NCBI RefSeq assembly: GCF_963676855.1
Contig: NZ_OY781460.1
Span: forward strand, 248,001-312,000
Direction of reading: 5' to 3'
Length of the DNA stretch: 64,000 bases
Source of the DNA: an uncultured Anaeromusa sp.
Lineage (GTDB): Bacteria; Bacillota; Negativicutes; Anaeromusales; Anaeromusaceae
The notes below the pieces were generated by a model. That model was given only the letters and a program-made list of their open reading frames with translations. It was not told the origin of the DNA and did not search any database. Shown here piece by piece: positions 43,944-52,043 of the stretch. The first letter of the stretch is position 1, and the number at the start of each line of letters is the position of its first letter. Both the position numbers and the translations under genes were made by a program.

Positions 43944-44748
43944 AAGGCCTTTTCCCTTGCGCGATTTCTCCATTAATGTGTTCGATCAAAGTCGGCAATT
44001 CCCCCAGCGTCGGGATCACAAAATCCGCCCCAGCTTCTTTAAATTCCTGAGCAACCGCCGCTAAAGCCATGCTTTTTTCTTTTTCCTGCAACCCTTGGTA
44101 CTGTGCATAAGACAAACCTAATTGCGAGCTGCCTACCATCACTCCGACCGACCAAACGCCGGCATGAATCCCTTCGCGAATATCAGCGATTGTATCGCCT
44201 ACTTTAATGGTCGTCCACGTAGCGGTCAGCCGCAGCGCTTCTATGTTGCGAAAAATCATATACGGATAGGGTCTTCCATAGGATTGCGTTGAATCCGGCG
44301 TGATCCAAAAATCAGGTGCATAACCTTGTTTTTCAGCTCCTGCGGCAACCACATCCATCATCAAATCTGTATACCCAGTCGTCGAACCGATCCGGATTCC
44401 TGCTTTTCTGAGCAAGCTGACGCTTTCCACCACCTCTGGTAAAGGCTGTGCATACTGCTCTAATGAAGCCAACAACAAGGGCTCAAAACGCTCATATAAG
44501 CTGTCCACGTCTTGCTCCGTCGAAACACGTCGCTTTACTTGCCGCCATGCCGCTTGTAAGCGTTCCATTGCCAGCATCGCGCGGATGTGATCACGTTTTA
44601 GCAGGCCCATTGGCTTTCTGGCTTCCGCCATAGTCGCCTCCACGCCCACTTCTTTAAAGATCTGCAAAAACGCCTCTACTGGTGCAAAACAGCCAAAATC
44701 CACCGTAGTTCCGGCCCAATCCAATATTACGCCGTCAACTTTATGCAT
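43933..44748 (-). CDS. phnX: Phosphonoacetaldehyde hydrolase
   Basis: The 271-residue HAD-family enzyme splits phosphonoacetaldehyde into acetaldehyde and phosphate. VILDWAGTTVDFG gives the nucleophile Asp, MGLLKRDHIRAML the Schiff-base Lys characteristic of PhnX, STTGYTDLMM the second HAD motif and KVGDTIADIREG the third. Length is as expected. It overlaps phnW by 8 nt and pbfA by 11 nt, so the three catabolic genes are translationally coupled. The product acetaldehyde could feed an aldehyde oxidoreductase such as the one encoded at 38.7-40.4 kb, which is only a conjecture. Confidence 0.95.
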   Translation of the reverse strand: MHKVDGVILDWAGTTVDFGCFAPVEAFLQIFKEVGVEATMAEARKPMGLLKRDHIRAMLAMERLQAAWRQVKRRVSTEQDVDSLYERFEPLLLASLEQYAQPLPEVVESVSLLRKAGIRIGSTTGYTDLMMDVVAAGAEKQGYAPDFWITPDSTQSYGRPYPYMIFRNIEALRLTATWTTIKVGDTIADIREGIHAGVWSVGVMVGSSQLGLSYAQYQGLQEKEKSMALAAVAQEFKEAGADFVIPTLGELPTLIEHINGEIAQGKRPYGQ

Positions 44749-45841
44749 GTCGCTCTCCCTTACAATACCTTGTTATGACTTCACAGAGCTTATTAATATC
44801 GCTTTCATAAATTTCGCCGATATTGCCTACGCGAAACGTATCCGCATCGGTCAGCTTGCCTGGATATAATACAAAGCCTTGCTGTTTAACAAAATGATAA
44901 AACTCCACAAACTTAAAGGATGCGTCAGGATAACGGAAGGTTGTGATAATCGGCGACTGTACCGTCGCACTAATATATGGCTCAAATCCTAATAAAATCA
45001 GCTTAGAACGCAACAGGCGATTATTTGTTTCATATCGTTGTTGCCTAGCTGCAACGCCGCCTTCTTCTTCTAGTTCATCAAGCGCTTGCGAAAAAGCGGC
45101 CACTACATGGGTCGGAGAGGTAAAACGCCACTTTCCATCCTGTTCCATATGCTTCCATTGGTCATACAAATCAAGAGAAATGCTGCGGGAATAGCCTCGA
45201 CACGCCGTCAGCGCCGCCCGTTTTGCTATTACAAAGCAAAAGCCAGGTACGCCTTGGATGCATTTATTGGCACTGCTAATCAGAAAATCAATACCTAACT
45301 GACTCACAGAAATTTTTATCCCGCCAAAGCTGCTCATCGCGTCGACAATCAAGGTTTTTCCATACTCTCGCGCTAGGGCAGCCACCTCTTCTAGTGGGTT
45401 TAAAATTCCCGTAGTAGTCTCACAATGCACCACGGCTACCTTGGTAATAGCCGGATCGGTTTCCAGGATATCTCGAATTTTCTTAGCCGCAGGAAGCTGG
45501 TCATATGGGAAAGAACAAGCCGTGTGAGCCAAGCCCAAGCGTTTCGCCATCGCAATCATTCTCTCGCCATAAGCTCCATTGCTTATAAAAAGGCACTTGT
45601 CGTTTTCGTTCATGGTCGTGGTCAATACCGCTTCGACGCCGAAGCTGCCGCTGCCTTGCAACAAAACAGCCGTATAGTCTTCTTCCGAAACCGCCGCCAC
45701 CGCTAGTAGCTGGCGGCGAATTTTTTGTGTAATTTTCTTGTACTCTTCATCCCAAGTACAACGGTCAAAGAGCATTGCCTCTTTGACCGTTGTACTGGTA
45801 GTCAAGGGACCGGGCGTTAATAGCTTATACGTATTCATCAT
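44741..45841 (-). CDS. phnW: 2-aminoethylphosphonate-pyruvate transaminase
   Basis: The 366-residue fold-type I enzyme transfers the amino group of AEP to pyruvate, giving phosphonoacetaldehyde and alanine. LLTPGPLTTS and the segment QGSGSFGVEAVLTT at the N terminus, VDAMSSFGG with the PLP Asp, and SANKCIQGVPGF with the Schiff-base Lys are the PhnW signatures. It starts with two adjacent ATG codons behind AAGGGGAG. phnX follows with overlap and the importer genes precede it. Confidence 0.95.
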   Translation of the reverse strand: MMNTYKLLTPGPLTTSTTVKEAMLFDRCTWDEEYKKITQKIRRQLLAVAAVSEEDYTAVLLQGSGSFGVEAVLTTTMNENDKCLFISNGAYGERMIAMAKRLGLAHTACSFPYDQLPAAKKIRDILETDPAITKVAVVHCETTTGILNPLEEVAALAREYGKTLIVDAMSSFGGIKISVSQLGIDFLISSANKCIQGVPGFCFVIAKRAALTACRGYSRSISLDLYDQWKHMEQDGKWRFTSPTHVVAAFSQALDELEEEGGVAARQQRYETNNRLLRSKLILLGFEPYISATVQSPIITTFRYPDASFKFVEFYHFVKQQGFVLYPGKLTDADTFRVGNIGEIYESDINKLCEVITRYCKGERHA

Positions 45842-45884
45842 ACTCCCCTTGTCTTTCCCCTACATGCCTCCATAGGATACGAGA

Positions 45885-46889
45885 TTATTGAGCCGCCGTC
45901 TTAACAAAGTTTTGGTGTTCTGTTAAAAGCTCCACTGTCAGTGGCTTAGAAAACACTTTTGAATTCCCCGGTTTATTCACATCAGCTACGGTTTCTCCTT
46001 GATAGAGAACAACCGGATAGTCTTTCAACAAATCCGCTCTGGCATTGCTGATAATCACTTTTGCCATATCTCTGGCCAATTGTGTAGTCGCTTCATCATC
46101 CTTGTTAACCACAGCCACCGCTTCCAGCAGCGAATAGTTTCCTTCTACAGGGTCAATGAAATTAATGGGCTTCCCTGCGGCTTTATCCGCTACCGCCTGA
46201 TGGCGCAAGCCGAACCCAATCGCCACTTCCCCAGCGCGAACTTTCTTAATCGGACCGGAACCCGATTTTTCAATATGAGGACCGCAATTCTTGATAATTT
46301 TCCCCAAAATGGCTTTCCCTTCCGTTTCACCGTATTGGCTAATAATGGCTTGTACCATCAGCCACGCCGTAGATGAACTGGAGATATCAGGAATCGAAAT
46401 CAAGTCCTTATATTCTTCTTTAGTCAAATCCTTAAGTGAAGTCGGCACAGGCAAATTTTTGTCTTTTAAAACTTGCGTATTCACAATGATAGCGCCTACA
46501 TTCCCCAAGATGGGAGCATAAAAAGAAGGATATTTATCGATAGCTTTTGTTTCAAACTTCAAATCGGCGAACATTTTGTTCTTAGCCTGTGCGCTATCCA
46601 GAAAATAAGAACTCATCGTAATCAAGTTAGCTTCAATTTTATTTCCTTCCGCCATCAGTTTGCCCCCCAGTTCGGAGGTTCCAAATGTTTTCAAAACGTA
46701 TTTTCCTTCAAATCCAGCTGCTTTCAGACTCTTTTCCATGGCGTCAGCCGCTTCTTTATCCGCGTTCGTGTAAATCACCACTTGCTTGGCGCTCGGAGCG
46801 CTCGATCCAGCACCTCCGCAGCCTGCAAGGGCGAGCAAGCTCGTTACCATCAACATACACGCAACCCAAAACGTAGTCTTTCTTTTCAT
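45885..46889 (-). CDS. phnS: 2-aminoethylphosphonate ABC transporter, substrate-binding lipoprotein
   Basis: The 334-residue protein has a lipobox (LLALAGC) and the iron/AEP-type class of binding protein fold: VVIYTNADKEAADAM at the start, LITMSSYFLDSA, LGNVGAIIVNTQVLK and FGLRHQAVADKAAG. This group binds AEP, putrescine or iron; AEP is inferred from the phnW-phnX neighbours. It lies 56 nt after the permease gene and 43 nt before phnW. Confidence 0.87.
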   Translation of the reverse strand: MKRKTTFWVACMLMVTSLLALAGCGGAGSSAPSAKQVVIYTNADKEAADAMEKSLKAAGFEGKYVLKTFGTSELGGKLMAEGNKIEANLITMSSYFLDSAQAKNKMFADLKFETKAIDKYPSFYAPILGNVGAIIVNTQVLKDKNLPVPTSLKDLTKEEYKDLISIPDISSSSTAWLMVQAIISQYGETEGKAILGKIIKNCGPHIEKSGSGPIKKVRAGEVAIGFGLRHQAVADKAAGKPINFIDPVEGNYSLLEAVAVVNKDDEATTQLARDMAKVIISNARADLLKDYPVVLYQGETVADVNKPGNSKVFSKPLTVELLTEHQNFVKTAAQ

Positions 46890-46945
46890 GAACCTTCCTC
46901 CTTAATTGTAACTGAAATAGATACTTTATCTTTTCATCTCCTTAT

Positions 46946-48568
46946 TCATGAAGATGACATTTTCTTGTTTGCATAATCACATCCTATTTTCACGACCAAA
47001 TTCGTCATAAAAATCAAAATGGATAAAACAAAAATCTCGTTAAAGTTTGCATAATGCTGCAATTCTTTAATTTTACTGGTCACTACCGATGTTCTCGCCG
47101 CCACCAAAAAAATAATGGCGCTAATGGTTACCATGGCATTGATAAAATAATAGCTAAACATATCTACAATTGTTGTTTTTGAATTAGGAATAATCACCCT
47201 AGCTACGGTTTTCAGCCAAGTGTCACCCATCAGCTCACCTGTCGTTTCCCATGCAGGATTCAGTTTACTTAGTGAATTTTTAGCCATTAAGTACGGTGTG
47301 GCAAAAAAATGAACTACATTGCAAACAATAATAATGAAAAAAGTTCCTTTGATATCACTATCATTAAATAGCAACAGATACGACAAACCCAAGACCATGC
47401 CCGGCACTGTATTGGTGATCATCGCAAATGAATCCAAGCTCATTTTGCTCTTGCGGTTTAGCGAAGTCCTAGCATTTAAAATAGCCGCTCCATAAGCGCC
47501 CGCCGTACCGACAACCGCCGACGCCAACGCGACTAGTAACGAATTTTTATAAACTTGCAAGAGCGCTTGTCCCGCCAATGCCGTTTCTACAAATTCCAGA
47601 CTAAAGTTCATGTCATACGGGAAGTTTTTAACTACTGGTGCAATAAACATAACAATAAATACCGCGAAGACTGCCATCAAAATCGTCACCGACAACACCG
47701 CAAAACATCGGTCACGCCAGTTATTTTCCGGAACCTCTTGAACCGAGATAGCATCATAATAAAAATTGAACCGATTAAGATACGTAAGTGCTACTACCCC
47801 TGCTGCCGCTGGCAACAGCATCAACATAGCAATGACGGCTCCGCCTGAGAAATTGGGAACGGAACCTAACATAACCTGATATAAATCAATCGCAATTACA
47901 GGAAACGACCCTCCAAGAGACGCGGGGATACCAAAATCGGTAAAGCTCAAAATAAAGGACACAATAAAAACACCGCCAAGAGCGCCCGCTAGTGGCTGCA
48001 CAATCGTATTATTGAAACTACGCCAAAAACCATCTTCCATCAATTCTGAAACAATAATGAATTTTTTATCAACATAGCCAAATGCATTATCAAGCAGTAA
48101 AAACGCTGGCGGCAAGGTATAGATGACATAACCTAGCAAAAGTCCCCACATGCCATAAATAGGAAATATCTCTCCTCCAAACAGCTTCGTCAGCAGTCCT
48201 TGCTTGCCAAAAGAATACATAATGGCAAAGCCGTATGTAATGGTAGGCAAGAGCATGGGGGCTAAAACGCTAGTGCGTATGATTCGCTTGAAACGTCCAC
48301 TCAGATTTGTGCCATTCACCGCATAGGCTAAAACAAACGCCAACATCGTCGTCACCCCAGCGGCACACGCAGATACGCCGACACTATTTTGAAACGACTT
48401 TAAAATACTTGGCTCTTGCAGCGCTGCTCCATACTGCAAAAGACTCACCCCCTGCTCCGTATGTATCGAAAATGCAAACAAAACCCCCAACGGCGCAACT
48501 AAAAATACCACGAAGAACAGCACAATACTGCTCAAAATCATTTGGTGCTCCAGTTGTCCTTTACGCAT
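46946..48568 (-). CDS. AEP ABC transporter permease, two MetI-like domains in one chain
   Basis: The 540-residue protein has about twelve membrane segments and two permease loops, one near SELMEDGFWRSFNNTIVQPL and one near TGELMGDTWLKTVARVIIPN. In enterobacteria two permeases (PhnU, PhnV) do this work; here one fused chain does so, as in FbpB-type iron permeases. The ATG at 48568 overlaps the phnT stop by 8 nt. A longer frame to 48658 runs inside phnT and is rejected. Confidence 0.88.
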   Translation of the reverse strand: MRKGQLEHQMILSSIVLFFVVFLVAPLGVLFAFSIHTEQGVSLLQYGAALQEPSILKSFQNSVGVSACAAGVTTMLAFVLAYAVNGTNLSGRFKRIIRTSVLAPMLLPTITYGFAIMYSFGKQGLLTKLFGGEIFPIYGMWGLLLGYVIYTLPPAFLLLDNAFGYVDKKFIIVSELMEDGFWRSFNNTIVQPLAGALGGVFIVSFILSFTDFGIPASLGGSFPVIAIDLYQVMLGSVPNFSGGAVIAMLMLLPAAAGVVALTYLNRFNFYYDAISVQEVPENNWRDRCFAVLSVTILMAVFAVFIVMFIAPVVKNFPYDMNFSLEFVETALAGQALLQVYKNSLLVALASAVVGTAGAYGAAILNARTSLNRKSKMSLDSFAMITNTVPGMVLGLSYLLLFNDSDIKGTFFIIIVCNVVHFFATPYLMAKNSLSKLNPAWETTGELMGDTWLKTVARVIIPNSKTTIVDMFSYYFINAMVTISAIIFLVAARTSVVTSKIKELQHYANFNEIFVLSILIFMTNLVVKIGCDYANKKMSSS

Positions 48569-49313
48569 GGCATTCTCGGAATAAACCAAAAATGTTTTCT
48601 TTTTTGATTTGCAATTGCCGCAAGATAAATTCTTCAACAAAATTGTTTTCTGGCGCATGGATCACTTGTTGGGGCGTTCCATACTGGGAAACCTTTCCCT
48701 GATCGATAATTAAAACTTTATCAGACATAGTCAGTGCTTCTTCTGGATCGTGCGTAACAATAATAGTTGTCAATTTGTATCGTTTAGTCAGGCTGACGAT
48801 TCGTTCCTTAATAGTTTCTTTTATAACGCCATCCAGCGCACTTAACGGTTCGTCCAGCAGCAAGATCCTAGGCTTTGTAACCAACGTTCTCGCTAAAGCG
48901 ACGCGTTGCTTTTGCCCGCCTGACAACTGGTGAATTCTCTTGGCTAAGTGCGGCCTCAATTCAAGAAAATCAATCAAATCGTCCACTTCTTCTTGGCTGG
49001 CCATATCTGGTTTGTTTTTCAAGCCGTATACGACATTATGATATGCATCCAAATTGGGAAACAGCGCATAATCTTGGAAGACAATGTTGAAACCACGCTT
49101 CTTCATCGGAACGTGCGTAATGTCAATATCGTCAAAAAAAAGTGTCCCCCTATCTGCCGCCGTCAATCCTAAAATAATGTTTAGCAGCGTCGTTTTCCCG
49201 CTGCCGCTTGGCCCTAACATCGAAATAATCTCGCCGTTTTGAATGACGAGGTCAATACCATCCAATACCACTTTTCCTTCAAATTGTTTGTGGATACCTT
49301 TTAACACAAGCAT
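48561..49313 (-). CDS. phnT: AEP ABC transporter, ATP-binding protein
   Basis: The 250-residue ATPase has Walker A GPSGSGKTTLL, Q-loop VFQDYALF, signature QLSGGQKQRVALARTL and Walker B ILLLDEPLSALD with the His loop IIVTHDPEEAL. It lacks the long C-terminal TOBE part of enterobacterial PhnT. It is the first gene of the operon, divergent from the DeoR-type regulator. Confidence 0.9.
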   Translation of the reverse strand: MLVLKGIHKQFEGKVVLDGIDLVIQNGEIISMLGPSGSGKTTLLNIILGLTAADRGTLFFDDIDITHVPMKKRGFNIVFQDYALFPNLDAYHNVVYGLKNKPDMASQEEVDDLIDFLELRPHLAKRIHQLSGGQKQRVALARTLVTKPRILLLDEPLSALDGVIKETIKERIVSLTKRYKLTTIIVTHDPEEALTMSDKVLIIDQGKVSQYGTPQQVIHAPENNFVEEFILRQLQIKKENIFGLFRECHA

Positions 49314-49434
49314 ACTTTCACCTCACCATGACTGTTGCATTCTTTCCATTCTAGTATACAAACTTCCCCACCCCTTCTTGTTATGCTTTTGTTAATAAAT
49401 CATTAATATGTTTTTGTCATATTCTTACGTTTTT

Positions 49435-49463
49435 TTGACAACTTTTCTATAATGTTTTAAAAT
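49435..49463 (+). promoter_or_regulatory. Promoter of the DeoR-type regulator gene
   Basis: TTGACA (49435-49440), 17 nt, then TAAAAT (49458-49463) on the plus strand. The 240-nt region 49314-49553 is AT-rich with several related words (ttttgtcat, ttttgacaa, attgttaac, attgacc), which may be operator repeats serving both directions. A minus-strand -10 like TATTAA at about 49393-49398 could drive phnT. Confidence 0.6.
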
Positions 49464-49553
49464 TATTGTTAACTCTATTGACCAACTCATTGCGTATTGT
49501 CACGACTTCTCGTAAACTCGAAATAACAATAAAAAAGCAGGGAGATATAGCAC

Positions 49554-50315
49554 ATGCTGGCAAGTGAACGACAAAAAGAAATCGTAAGTCTTCTTTCCGT
49601 CAAAACCATTGTCACCATTCCCGAGTTCGTGACCACCTTTCAAGTTTCCATTGAAACCATCCGCCGAGATTTAACTTTGTTGGAAAAGCAAGGACTGATT
49701 CAAAAAGTATACGGTGGAGCTCGTTTGGCGGAGCCGCTCACCAACGAACCAACGCTGGCCAATCGAATGGTCAGCCACCTAGACGAAAAAGAAGCAATCG
49801 GCAAACGATGCAGCGACTTTATTCATGACGGCGACTGTATCTTTATCGACAGCGGTTCTACGACCTATCAAATCGCCAAAAACCTCTCTCAAAAGAAGAA
49901 TCTTACTGTTTTAACCAACTCTCTTTTCGTAATAAATGAGCTTCTTCATACCGACTTTGAGCTTATCATTATCGGCGGCAGAATCCGCCACGACGAGCGT
50001 TCCGTTGTAACTTATGATTACATCTTCAACTTTTCAGAGTTAAATATCCAAAAAACGTTTCTTTGCGCTGGCGGCATTACGCTAGAAAAAGGAGTCTCCG
50101 ACTTCAATATGAGCGAAGCCGTTACTAGAAAAAAAATCATTGAGCGCTCCAACGAAATTTTCGTGGCCGCCGACAGCAGTAAATTTAATCGTGATGTAAC
50201 GGTCAGCATTGCCTCCCTAGAAAAGATTGATTACATCATTACCGACAGTAAACTAGCACCGTCTACCGCCTTGCGATTCCAAGACGCTCCTGCGACTCTT
50301 ATCTTGGCCGATTAA
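49554..50315 (+). CDS. DeoR/GlpR-family transcriptional regulator
   Basis: The 253-residue protein has an N-terminal HTH (ERQKEIVSLLSVKTIVTIPE, then VSIETIRRDLTLLEKQGLI, the DeoR signature) and a sugar-phosphate-binding-like C-terminal domain (FIDSGSTTYQIAKNL, VLTNSLFVINELL, and CAGGITLEKGVSDFN). It is divergent from phnT with a shared regulatory region, so it is likely the operon regulator, probably a repressor relieved by a phosphorylated or phosphonate ligand. AEP loci usually use GntR-type PhnR or LysR-type regulators, so a DeoR type here is noteworthy. Confidence 0.92.
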   Translation: MLASERQKEIVSLLSVKTIVTIPEFVTTFQVSIETIRRDLTLLEKQGLIQKVYGGARLAEPLTNEPTLANRMVSHLDEKEAIGKRCSDFIHDGDCIFIDSGSTTYQIAKNLSQKKNLTVLTNSLFVINELLHTDFELIIIGGRIRHDERSVVTYDYIFNFSELNIQKTFLCAGGITLEKGVSDFNMSEAVTRKKIIERSNEIFVAADSSKFNRDVTVSIASLEKIDYIITDSKLAPSTALRFQDAPATLILAD

Positions 50316-50415
50316 CAGCGCTCCAAAATTATTCACCGTTCGTACACAAAAACGCCAACTTCTTGTCATGTTTGCTGTTTATACTAAGGACATCAAGTAA
50401 ACAGGAGGGATTCAC

Positions 50416-50820
50416 ATGATCAAGAAACGTTTAATTGCCACCTTAGCAACCGGAGCCATTTTAGCTTCGGCCGCCTTAGTCTCCGCATCTCCCATGGAGT
50501 CGAATATGGGACCGGGTTCCGGCCCCCGCATGGAGCGCCCCTGCATGATGGACAGCGTAAACTGGACTGCCGAACAACGTGCGCAGTTTCAACAAGATAT
50601 GCAGAAACACCATGAAAAGATGATGGAACTGCAAAAAGAATTCATTAACGAAGAAGTGGCCAAAGGCCTTATCTCCAAGGACTGGGCAGACCAGCATCTC
50701 AAGCGCATGCAAGAACGCATGGACTGGCAAAAAGCTCACCCGGGTGAACACCCCAGTTTCCAACATCGCAGCATGAATCCGGACGGCCCGCGCGAAGCGC
50801 CGCCGGAACAAGGACGGTAA
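50416..50820 (+). CDS. Exported DUF2680/YckD-like protein
   Basis: The 134-residue protein has a Sec signal peptide (KKRLIATLATGAILASAALVSA) and a short helical core (NWTAEQRAQFQQDMQKHHEK, EEVAKGLISKDWADQHLKRM) like DUF2680/YckD proteins, followed by a His/Pro/Glu-rich tail. The core recalls the Spy/CpxP helical type in general appearance. The Met/His content (HRSMNPDG, MERPCMMD) could bind metal, which is speculation. GGAGGG precedes the ATG. Confidence 0.75.
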   Translation: MIKKRLIATLATGAILASAALVSASPMESNMGPGSGPRMERPCMMDSVNWTAEQRAQFQQDMQKHHEKMMELQKEFINEEVAKGLISKDWADQHLKRMQERMDWQKAHPGEHPSFQHRSMNPDGPREAPPEQGR

Positions 50821-50832
50821 TAGCCACTGCAA

Positions 50833-50868
50833 AAAAAGGAGCCCCAACATTAGTTGGAGCTCCTTTTT
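50833..50868. terminator. Bidirectional terminator
   Basis: 16-bp arms with one mismatch (aaaaaggagccccaac) and a short loop, between convergent genes. Confidence 0.88.
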
Positions 50869-51348
50869 CTATTCAAATGTATACGTAAACTGTCCATGCG
50901 CGCCGTTTTCAGCTATAGAGAAGAAAGTAACTTCTTCCCAGCCTTTTTGGCCGGCATATTGGCCGCCTTTGCCATAGTACTGAAAGTTCATGGCTGGATT
51001 AACGAAGAAGCTGCGATCTGGATCCGAAAGATTAGCGTTCGGATCCCCTTGCCAAACGCGGCTTCGCGAAAAAGCGTACAGCCAGAGCACCTGTTCCCAA
51101 CTGCCATAATGGTCAATCGTAACCGTTGCGGACGAATACGGTTTTAGAACTACCCAGCCTTTGGTAGAATCGGTGTTTCGCACAGCATCCCACGCAGCAT
51201 AAGTCACCTTTAGTGTTTCTTCTTTGTTGTTGATTAACTCTAAGGAGGCCGCAGCGGCCACCCCTTGCGTCGGAAGCGCCGCCAACAGCGCCATGGCCAA
51301 AACCATCCCGCAGAAGCTGCGCACCAAGCAACGTTGCCATTCTCTAAT
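50869..51348 (-). CDS. Exported protein of unknown function, possible ATT start
   Basis: The protein has a signal peptide (VRSFCGMVLAMALLAALPTQ, ending near VAAAA) and a beta-rich mature part of about 125 residues with many aromatic residues (WVVLKPYSSATVTIDHYGSW, FQYYGKGGQYAGQKGWEE). It may resemble small secreted beta-sandwich proteins, but I do not recognise it. No ATG opens the frame. A perfect AAAGGAG site lies 8 nt upstream of an in-frame ATT (51348), which would give MREWQRCLVRSF; the TTG at 51327 and GTG at 51324 lie about 29 nt away from that site without one of their own. The given start uses the ATT. Confidence 0.6.
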   Translation of the reverse strand: MREWQRCLVRSFCGMVLAMALLAALPTQGVAAAASLELINNKEETLKVTYAAWDAVRNTDSTKGWVVLKPYSSATVTIDHYGSWEQVLWLYAFSRSRVWQGDPNANLSDPDRSFFVNPAMNFQYYGKGGQYAGQKGWEEVTFFSIAENGAHGQFTYTFE

Positions 51349-51530
51349 TTTTTCAGCTCCTTTATTTTTTACATTTTCCTTAACAGTACAATAAATCTAT
51401 TTTTTTAGCAAATACAGGAAGCCTTCTCCCTTGGCTTGTTGCGACAAGTTAGCTTTTTTTATCTTTCCTTACCCGTCGCAATGTCATATAATTTATAATA
51501 TAGGAAATAAATTACAAGGAGGGTCTAACT

Positions 51531-51965
51531 ATGCCGGTAAAAAAAATCCTGGTTGCTTTTGACGGTTCCAAGCATAGCCGCAAAGCTCTGGAGTGGGCGC
51601 TAAACTCCTATGAGAACGGTACTGCCTCTATTGAAGTCGTCACCGTGGTAGAACCCATCGGAAACTTTTCTACTCCGGAAGCATTCCCTCTGGAAGTAAC
51701 GGCCTTGCGCCACGATCAGCACGCCATGCGCGAAGAAAAGCTCAAAGAGCTGCGCCAAGAATGGGCGCTCTGCGGCAAAGAGTTTACCCCTCGTGTTCTT
51801 GAGGGGAACATCGTCGAGACCCTGCTTGATTACAGCATGGAAATCAGCGCCGATTTACTGGTAACAGGCACACGCGGCGCCGGCGGCTTTGAAGGCCTGC
51901 TTTTGGGCAGTGTAGCGCATGAGCTTGTGACTCATGCCAAAATGCCTGTAGTCGTGGTTAAATAA
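51531..51965 (+). CDS. Universal stress protein (UspA family)
   Basis: The 144-residue protein starts KKILVAFDGSKHSRKALEWA and ends with the ATP-binding motif GTRGAGGFEGLLLGSVAHEL, so it belongs to the ATP-binding class. These small dimers are induced by stress; the target is unknown. AAGGAGG precedes the ATG and a TATAAT-rich region lies about 30 nt upstream. It is a single gene with its own terminator. Confidence 0.94.
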   Translation: MPVKKILVAFDGSKHSRKALEWALNSYENGTASIEVVTVVEPIGNFSTPEAFPLEVTALRHDQHAMREEKLKELRQEWALCGKEFTPRVLEGNIVETLLDYSMEISADLLVTGTRGAGGFEGLLLGSVAHELVTHAKMPVVVVK

Positions 51966-51977
51966 TAATAAAGAAAC

Positions 51978-52017
51978 AGAGAAAAGGAACTGCATGACTA
52001 GGCAGCTCCTTTTCTCT
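51978..52017 (+). terminator. Terminator of the usp gene
   Basis: 16-bp arms (agagaaaaggaactgc) with one mismatch and an 8-nt loop, right after the stop codon. Confidence 0.88.
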
Positions 52018-52043
52018 TTATCCCATACAATATAAGGAGATCA

